Of a stretch of 9,935 nt of DNA, positions 6,092 to 9,935 are shown in pieces. A program made the translations under genes and the position numbers. Below the pieces are notes generated by a model that saw only the letters and a list, made by a program, of their open reading frames with translations, was not told the origin of the DNA and searched no databases. Origin of the DNA: Betaproteobacteria bacterium UBA5582. Lineage in GTDB: Bacteria > Pseudomonadota > Gammaproteobacteria > Burkholderiales > Rhodocyclaceae. Numbering within the stretch: position 1 is the first letter of the stretch; every line of letters begins with the position of its first letter. Where the stretch lies: the NCBI GenBank assembly GCA_002425245.1, contig DILW01000141.1, forward strand, positions 1-9,935. Direction: 5' to 3'.

Positions 6092-7174
6092 ATGAAACCG
6101 AGCATTCGCCAAAAACTGGACCTGCTGGTCGATCGTCTCGACGAGATCGACCGCATGCTGTCGGCGCCGGAAACCGCCGGCGACATGGAACAGTTCCGCA
6201 AGCTTTCGCGTGAGCGCGCCGAAGTCGAGCCGGTGATCGTTCATTTCAACGCCTTCCGCCAGGCCGAGCAGGATCTTGCCGAAGCCGAGGCGATGCGCGA
6301 CGATCCGGAAATGCGCGATTTCGCCGAGGAAGAGATTGCTGCCGTCAAGGCGCGCCTGCCCGAGCTCGAAATCGAACTGCAGAAACTGCTGCTGCCGAAA
6401 GACCCCAACGACGAGCGCAGCGTGCTGCTGGAAATCCGTGCCGGTACCGGCGGCGACGAGTCGGCGCTGTTCGCCGGCGACCTCTTCCGTATGTATTCGC
6501 GCTACGCCGAGCGCCAGCGCTGGCAGGTCGAGGTGCTGTCGGCGAGCGAGTCGGAGCTTGGCGGTTACCGCGAAATCATCTGCCGCATCGCCGGCTACGG
6601 CGCGTATTCGCGCCTGAAGTTCGAATCCGGCGGCCACCGCGTCCAGCGCGTGCCGGAGACCGAAACCCAGGGCCGCATCCACACCTCGGCCTGCACCGTG
6701 GCGATCATGCCGGAAGCCGACGAGGTCGAGGACGTCAACCTCAACCCGGCCGACCTGCGCATCGACACCTTCCGCGCGTCCGGCGCCGGCGGCCAGCACA
6801 TCAACAAGACCGACTCGGCGGTGCGCATTACCCACATTCCCACCGGCATCGTCGCCGAATGCCAGGACGGCCGCTCGCAGCACGCCAACAAGGCGTCGGC
6901 AATGAAGGTGCTGGCGGCCCGCATCAAGGACGTCCAGGTGCGTGCCCAGCAGAGTCACATCGCCAGCACGCGCAAGAACCTGATCGGCTCCGGCGACCGT
7001 TCCGAGCGCATTCGCACCTACAACTTCCCGCAGGGACGAATCACCGATCACCGCATCAACCTGACGCTGTACAAGATCGCCGCGATCATGGACGGCGACA
7101 TGGACGAATTGCTTGGCGCGCTGGCAGCGGAATACCAAGCCGACCTGCTGGCCGAACTGGCCGAGCAGCAATGA
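6092..7174 (+). CDS. prfA: Peptide chain release factor 1
   Basis: RF1 recognises UAA and UAG in the ribosomal A site and triggers peptide release. From ATG 6092 the protein has 360 residues, the length of E. coli RF1, and starts MKPSIRQKL like its relatives. The stop-codon recognition tripeptide is PET at 188-190 (PxT class, whereas RF2 has SPF). The catalytic GGQ is at 233-235 in a GAGGQHINKT setting; its glutamine is the substrate of PrmC, encoded next. An in-frame ATG at 6044 would add 16 residues and has a G-rich run just before it, but homology favours 6092 despite its poor Shine-Dalgarno. The stop overlaps the prmC start by four bases (ATGA), indicating translational coupling. In many proteobacteria hemA directly precedes prfA; here a reversed gene intervenes. 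I see no convincing promoter. Confidence 0.97.
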   Translation: MKPSIRQKLDLLVDRLDEIDRMLSAPETAGDMEQFRKLSRERAEVEPVIVHFNAFRQAEQDLAEAEAMRDDPEMRDFAEEEIAAVKARLPELEIELQKLLLPKDPNDERSVLLEIRAGTGGDESALFAGDLFRMYSRYAERQRWQVEVLSASESELGGYREIICRIAGYGAYSRLKFESGGHRVQRVPETETQGRIHTSACTVAIMPEADEVEDVNLNPADLRIDTFRASGAGGQHINKTDSAVRITHIPTGIVAECQDGRSQHANKASAMKVLAARIKDVQVRAQQSHIASTRKNLIGSGDRSERIRTYNFPQGRITDHRINLTLYKIAAIMDGDMDELLGALAAEYQADLLAELAEQQ

Positions 7175-7992
7175 CGCTGGGCGAGGCGCTGGCCGCGGCG
7201 CGGCACAAGATCGACCGGCTCGACGCCCGCCTGCTGCTCGAATACGCCACCGGTTGCACCCACGCCGACCTGCTGGCGCGGCCGGAAACCCCGGTGATCG
7301 CGCCGGCGTATGCGCAATTCGCCGAGTGGGTCGAACGGCGCGCCGCCGGCGAACCGCTGGCCTACCTGGTCGGCGAGGCCGAATTCCGCGGCCGGGTGTT
7401 CCAGGTCTCGCCCGAGGTGCTGATCCCGAGACCGGAAACCGAGGTCCTGATCGATCTGGCCGTCGACCGCCTGAAAACGCAGAAATCTGCCCGCGTCGTC
7501 GATCTCGGCACCGGCTCCGGCATCGTCGCCATTTCGTTGGCGCTCGAATGTCCGCAGGCGCAGGTGTTTGCCGTCGACCTCTCGCCCGGGGCGCTGGCCG
7601 TTGCCCGCAACAACGCCGGCCGGCTCGGCGCCCGCATCGATTTCCGCGAAGGCGACTGGCTGGCGCCGCTGGCCGGCGAGCGCTTCGACCTGATCGTCTC
7701 CAACCCGCCCTACGTCGCCGACGGCGATCCGCACCTGCGCCGGGACGGTCTCCCCTTCGAGCCGCAGATGGCCCTGAGCGATCTCGAACCGGGCGGCAAC
7801 GGCCTGGCCTGCATCCAACGCATCGTCGCCGCCGCGCCCGCCTTCCTCAACCCCGGCGGCTGGCTCTTGTTCGAGCACGGCTACGACCAGGGCGAAGCCA
7901 GCCGGAACTTATTGACCGCTGCCGGGTTCAAAGCCGCATTCACCCATCCCGACCTCGCCGGCACCGATCGCGTGTCCGGCGGCCAACTGTAA
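7171..7992 (+). CDS. prmC: Release factor glutamine N5-methyltransferase
   Basis: PrmC (HemK) methylates the glutamine of the GGQ motif in RF1 and RF2 using S-adenosylmethionine, which speeds peptide release. From ATG 7171 it has 273 residues, near the 277 of E. coli. The N-terminal helical domain (1-75) carries the RF-docking region. The Rossmann methyltransferase domain shows PRPETE (86-91), the SAM-binding DLGTGSG (111-117), the acidic VDLS strand end (135-138) and the catalytic NPPY (178-181) that holds the substrate glutamine. The frame is open well upstream, but the ATGA overlap with prfA and the family length fix the start. It follows its own substrate gene and precedes grxD by 15 bases, so the three are probably one transcript. 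The old name hemK reflects proximity to hemA, not a role in heme synthesis. Confidence 0.97.
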   Translation: MTLGEALAAARHKIDRLDARLLLEYATGCTHADLLARPETPVIAPAYAQFAEWVERRAAGEPLAYLVGEAEFRGRVFQVSPEVLIPRPETEVLIDLAVDRLKTQKSARVVDLGTGSGIVAISLALECPQAQVFAVDLSPGALAVARNNAGRLGARIDFREGDWLAPLAGERFDLIVSNPPYVADGDPHLRRDGLPFEPQMALSDLEPGGNGLACIQRIVAAAPAFLNPGGWLLFEHGYDQGEASRNLLTAAGFKAAFTHPDLAGTDRVSGGQL

Positions 7993-8007
7993 TCCTCTGG
8001 AGCCAGC

Positions 8008-8331
8008 ATGTCCGACGTTCAGCAACGCATTCACGAAACCGTCACCAACAACCCGGTCGTCCTCTACATGAAGGGCGACGCGCGCTTCCCGCAGTGCGGC
8101 TTCTCCGCCGCCGTCGTTCAGGTGCTCAAGCTGTGCGGCGTGAACGACTTCGTCACGGTCAACGTGCTCGCCGACGAGGAAATCCGCCAGGGCGTCAAGG
8201 AATACGCCAACTGGCCGACCATTCCGCAGCTCTACATCAAGGGCGAATTCATCGGCGGCTGCGACATCGTCAAGGAAATGTACCAGTCCGGCGAACTGCA
8301 GCCGCTGCTGGCCGACATCGCCAAGCACTGA
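8008..8331 (+). CDS. grxD: Monothiol glutaredoxin, CGFS type (Grx4)
   Basis: This 107-residue cytoplasmic glutaredoxin belongs to the CGFS class, which binds a [2Fe-2S] cluster with glutathione and takes part in iron-sulfur cluster transfer, often with BolA proteins, rather than acting as a disulfide reductase. The active site is PQCGFS with C30. The glutathione-contact segments WPTIPQLY (68-75) and GGCDI (83-87) and the early K22 of YMKGD are present. A Shine-Dalgarno GGAG (7999-8002) sits five bases before the ATG, and only 15 bases separate it from prmC, so it is probably the last gene of the prfA-prmC-grxD operon. A strong terminator follows about 20 bases after the stop. Length and motifs are complete. 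Confidence 0.96.
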   Translation: MSDVQQRIHETVTNNPVVLYMKGDARFPQCGFSAAVVQVLKLCGVNDFVTVNVLADEEIRQGVKEYANWPTIPQLYIKGEFIGGCDIVKEMYQSGELQPLLADIAKH

Positions 8332-8348
8332 ATTTTCGCTTCGCTCAG

Positions 8349-8376
8349 AAAAAAGCCCGCCGATTGGCGGGCTTTT
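8349..8376. terminator. Bidirectional intrinsic terminator between grxD and the OsmC-family gene
   Basis: A perfect 11-pair stem (AAAAGCCCGCC at 8351-8361 with GGCGGGCTTTT at 8366-8376) has loop GATT. Six A's lead in (8349-8354) and T-rich sequence follows (8373-8382), so it can terminate both converging genes. The GC core of the stem is identical to that of the terminator at 2340-2369. Confidence 0.93.
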
Positions 8377-8396
8377 CATTTTCGAATTGGCTGCAA

Positions 8397-8774
8397 TCAG
8401 ACTTCGGCGACCTGGAAATCGATAGCGGCGCCTTCCAGGACGACCTTCTTGACCGCGCATTCGGCGATGCTGTCGAGAATCGCCGATTTCTGCTCGGCCG
8501 TGAAATGTTCCGGAAACCGCACATCCGTCTTGAACTTGGCCAGACTCAGGGCGCCCTTGGGGCCGGCAAAGGGCTTGCAGTCGATGGCGATGCCATCGGC
8601 CGGGATGCCGAGTTCCTTGCACGCCTTTTTGGCGTAAACGGCAGCACAGGCGGCCAGGGTGGCGTAGAAGCCTTCGAGCGGGTTCATCTGTGAGCCGTTC
8701 ACGGAGAATGTGGTTTCATGCTTGCCGGTGCTGACCTTGATCAGCGGGGTGCTGTCGACGATGGTGCTGTACAT
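8397..8774 (-). CDS. OsmC/Ohr-family protein
   Basis: This 125-residue soluble protein fits the OsmC superfamily, whose members reduce organic or inorganic hydroperoxides through a cysteine pair. The diagnostic helix is NPLEGFYATLAACAAVYAKK (31-50) with C43 as the expected peroxidatic cysteine. C106 in IAECAVKK sits where the family has its second cysteine, though the usual CPV is CAV here. C52 and C66 are extra. It is slightly shorter than classical OsmC (about 140 residues) and closer in size to the YhfA-like branch, so peroxidase activity is inferred. It is convergent with grxD across a shared terminator and divergent from the sulfate-binding protein gene. A weak Shine-Dalgarno (AAAGGCAG) lies about 12 bases before the ATG. 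Confidence 0.85.
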   Translation of the reverse strand: MYSTIVDSTPLIKVSTGKHETTFSVNGSQMNPLEGFYATLAACAAVYAKKACKELGIPADGIAIDCKPFAGPKGALSLAKFKTDVRFPEHFTAEQKSAILDSIAECAVKKVVLEGAAIDFQVAEV

Positions 8775-8808
8775 GCTGTTCTGCCTTTGGTTATTGATGT
8801 GTGCTTAT

Positions 8809-8838
8809 ATATTAAGTCGCTAATATGCAGCGAGGCAA
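8809..8838 (-). promoter_or_regulatory. Candidate promoter of the OsmC-family gene with overlapping inverted repeat
   Basis: On the minus strand TTGCCT (8838-8833) and TAATAT (8814-8809) are separated by 18 bases; each matches four of six consensus positions. The inverted repeat ATATTA (8809-8814), six bases, TAATAT (8821-8826) overlaps this -10, a plausible position for a repressor or redox regulator. No specific regulator can be named. Confidence 0.4.
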
Positions 8839-8901
8839 CTGGCAACCCTTCATAAGCTCAGCATTTTTTCTCGCTTCGTCGCGACGGCGGCGCTGGGTAC
8901 A

Positions 8902-8930
8902 TTTCCTCGACCCCAATCAAACCGAGGAAA
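8902..8930 (+). promoter_or_regulatory. Leader hairpin enclosing the Shine-Dalgarno of the sulfate-binding protein gene
   Basis: Perfect eight-base arms TTTCCTCG (8902-8909) and CGAGGAAA (8923-8930) enclose a 13-base loop. The right arm contains the Shine-Dalgarno GAGG (8924-8927), seven bases before the ATG at 8935. If the hairpin forms in the mRNA, the ribosome site is paired. Transcription across it is inferred; no known riboswitch class is recognised. Confidence 0.45.
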
Positions 8931-8934
8931 ATCC

Positions 8935-9935
8935 ATGATCTTCAAATCAAGCCGTCGCCAGTTGCTGGCCTTGCTCCTGACCGCTTTCGCGCCCCTGTCG
9001 TTTGCCCAGGGCAAGGAACTGAGCCTGCTCAACGTCTCCTACGATCCGACGCGCGAGCTCTACCAGGCCTTCAATCCCGAATTTTCGCGTTACTGGAAGG
9101 AGAAAACCGGCCAGTCGGTCACCGTCAGGCAGTCGCACGGCGGTTCCGGCAAGCAGGCGCGGTCGGTCATCGACGGGCTCGATGCCGATGTGGTGACACT
9201 GGCGCTGGCCTACGACATCGATGCGATTGCCGAAAAATCGGGCAAGCTCCCGGCCGACTGGCAGAAGCGCCTGCCGCACAACGCCTCGCCCTATGCGTCG
9301 ACGATTGTCTTCCTGGTGCGCAAGGGCAACCCCAAGGGCATCAAGGACTGGGACGACCTGGTCAAGCCCGGTGTGCAGGTGATCACGCCCAATCCCAAGA
9401 CCTCCGGCGGTGCCCGCTGGAACTACCTGGCGGCCTGGGGTTATGCGCTGAAGAAGGGCGGTAGCGAGGCGGCGGCACGCGATTACGTCAGCCGCTTGCT
9501 GAAGAACGTGCCGGTCCTCGATCCGGCCGCTCGCGGCGCGACCAACACCTTCGTCCAGCGCGGACTGGGCGATGTTCTGCTGGCCTGGGAGAACGAGGCC
9601 TTCCTGTCGATCAACGAACTGGGGCCGGACAAGTTCGAGATTGTCGTGCCGTCCATCTCCATCCTGGCCGAACCGCCGGTGGCGGTGGTCGATGCGGTGG
9701 CGCGCAAACGCGGGACCGAGACCGTTGCCCGTGCCTACCTCGAATACCTGTATTCGCCGGTCGGGCAGAAACTCGCGGCCCGTCACTATTACCGTCCGAT
9801 CAAGCCGGAACTCGCCGATGCCCGCGATGTGGCGCGTTTTCCCAAGGTCAATTTCATCCGCATCGACGATCTCGGTGGCTGGCAGGCGGCGCAAAAAAAG
9901 CATTTCAGCGACGGCGGCAGCTTCGACCAGATCTA
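8935..9935 (+). CDS. sbp: Periplasmic sulfate-binding protein of an ABC transporter (3' end cut)
   Basis: This is the periplasmic receptor that captures sulfate (possibly thiosulfate) for a CysUWA-type ABC importer. 333 codons are present and the frame is open at the window edge. As relatives end soon after a GGxFDQI segment, only a few residues seem missing. A signal peptide spans 1-24 (basic SSRRQ, hydrophobic core, SFA-QG cleavage site). Mature landmarks are SLLNVSYDPTRELY (30-43), the SHGGSGKQARSVIDGLDADV region (67-86) and NPKTSGGAR (153-161), the sulfate-binding family signature. A strong Shine-Dalgarno GAGG (8924-8927) fixes the start. The permease and ATPase genes are expected downstream but lie outside the window. 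The residues shown cannot separate Sbp from CysP. The gene is divergent from the OsmC-family gene. Confidence 0.94.
   Translation, partial: MIFKSSRRQLLALLLTAFAPLSFAQGKELSLLNVSYDPTRELYQAFNPEFSRYWKEKTGQSVTVRQSHGGSGKQARSVIDGLDADVVTLALAYDIDAIAEKSGKLPADWQKRLPHNASPYASTIVFLVRKGNPKGIKDWDDLVKPGVQVITPNPKTSGGARWNYLAAWGYALKKGGSEAAARDYVSRLLKNVPVLDPAARGATNTFVQRGLGDVLLAWENEAFLSINELGPDKFEIVVPSISILAEPPVAVVDAVARKRGTETVARAYLEYLYSPVGQKLAARHYYRPIKPELADARDVARFPKVNFIRIDDLGGWQAAQKKHFSDGGSFDQI

Larger units (their letters stand above)
8775..8934. other. Divergent control region between the OsmC-family gene and the sulfate-binding protein gene
   Basis: These 160 bases hold the OsmC-family promoter with an inverted repeat, a perfect palindrome CGTCGCGACG (8877-8886), and the hairpin over the Shine-Dalgarno of the downstream gene. 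I could not identify clear -35/-10 hexamers reading toward the sulfate-binding protein gene. No coding sequence is evident. Confidence 0.5.

Noticed and set aside
5954..7171. Minus-strand open frame of 405 codons opposite prfA
   Set aside because: It covers prfA, whose RF1 motifs (PET, GGQ) are unambiguous; the composition (Gly, Asp, Val, Arg, His rich) is that of a mirror frame.
7113..8693. Plus-strand open frame of 526 codons across prmC and grxD
   Set aside because: It is out of frame with both recognised proteins and strongly arginine/alanine/proline-rich, a frame-shift shadow of GC-rich coding sequence.
8877..8886. Perfect palindrome CGTCGCGACG upstream of the sulfate-binding protein gene
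   Set aside because: It is short, made of common GC-rich words and does not overlap a recognisable promoter element; probably chance.
8947..9903. Minus-strand open frame of 318 codons opposite the sulfate-binding protein gene
   Set aside because: The plus-strand product carries a signal peptide, the family signature and a good Shine-Dalgarno; the antisense frame has none of these.

Overview
The window looks like core chromosome of a GC-rich betaproteobacterium, most likely a member of the Rhodocyclales (Dechloromonas/Azonexus type). That placement is inference. It rests on the hemA / prfA-prmC-grxD grouping, an Aer-type PAS chemoreceptor, and protein features read by eye; no database search was possible. 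I see no insertion sequences, phage genes, CRISPR arrays, tRNAs or rRNAs.

Layout. Positions 1-83 (-) hold the first 27 codons of an exported protein that runs off the window. Positions 138-2222 (-) encode a methyl-accepting chemotaxis protein with an Aer-like FAD-type PAS domain plus a periplasmic sensor domain. It ends in an intrinsic terminator that lies almost on top of the next gene's start. Positions 2391-2945 (-) encode a Pal/OmpA-type peptidoglycan-associated lipoprotein with its own terminator. It is divergent from hemA (3083-4333, +), which encodes glutamyl-tRNA reductase and has an extended -10 promoter and a GTG start. Positions 4348-5970 (-) encode a response-regulator diguanylate cyclase, convergent with hemA and divergent from prfA. 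Then come prfA (RF1), prmC (RF1/RF2 glutamine methyltransferase) and grxD (CGFS monothiol glutaredoxin) as a tight + strand operon, closed by a bidirectional terminator. Positions 8397-8774 (-) encode an OsmC-family protein. From 8935 (+) a periplasmic sulfate-binding protein runs to the window edge and lacks only its last few residues.

How the genes fit together. The + strand core supplies the first committed step of tetrapyrrole synthesis and the translation-termination pair RF1 and PrmC, followed by an Fe-S/redox glutaredoxin. In many proteobacteria hemA, prfA and prmC are contiguous. Here a c-di-GMP synthase gene is inserted in reverse orientation between hemA and prfA, and it carries its own good sigma-70 promoter. 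The right end (GrxD, OsmC-family protein, sulfate-binding protein) has a thiol/sulfur flavour. The left end (chemoreceptor) and the middle (diguanylate cyclase) are signalling genes.

I did not find a clearly new biological system. The best leads are modest: a hairpin that would bury the Shine-Dalgarno of the sulfate-binding protein gene, the diguanylate cyclase splitting a conserved operon, the two-sensor chemoreceptor, and inverted repeats in two divergent promoter regions.
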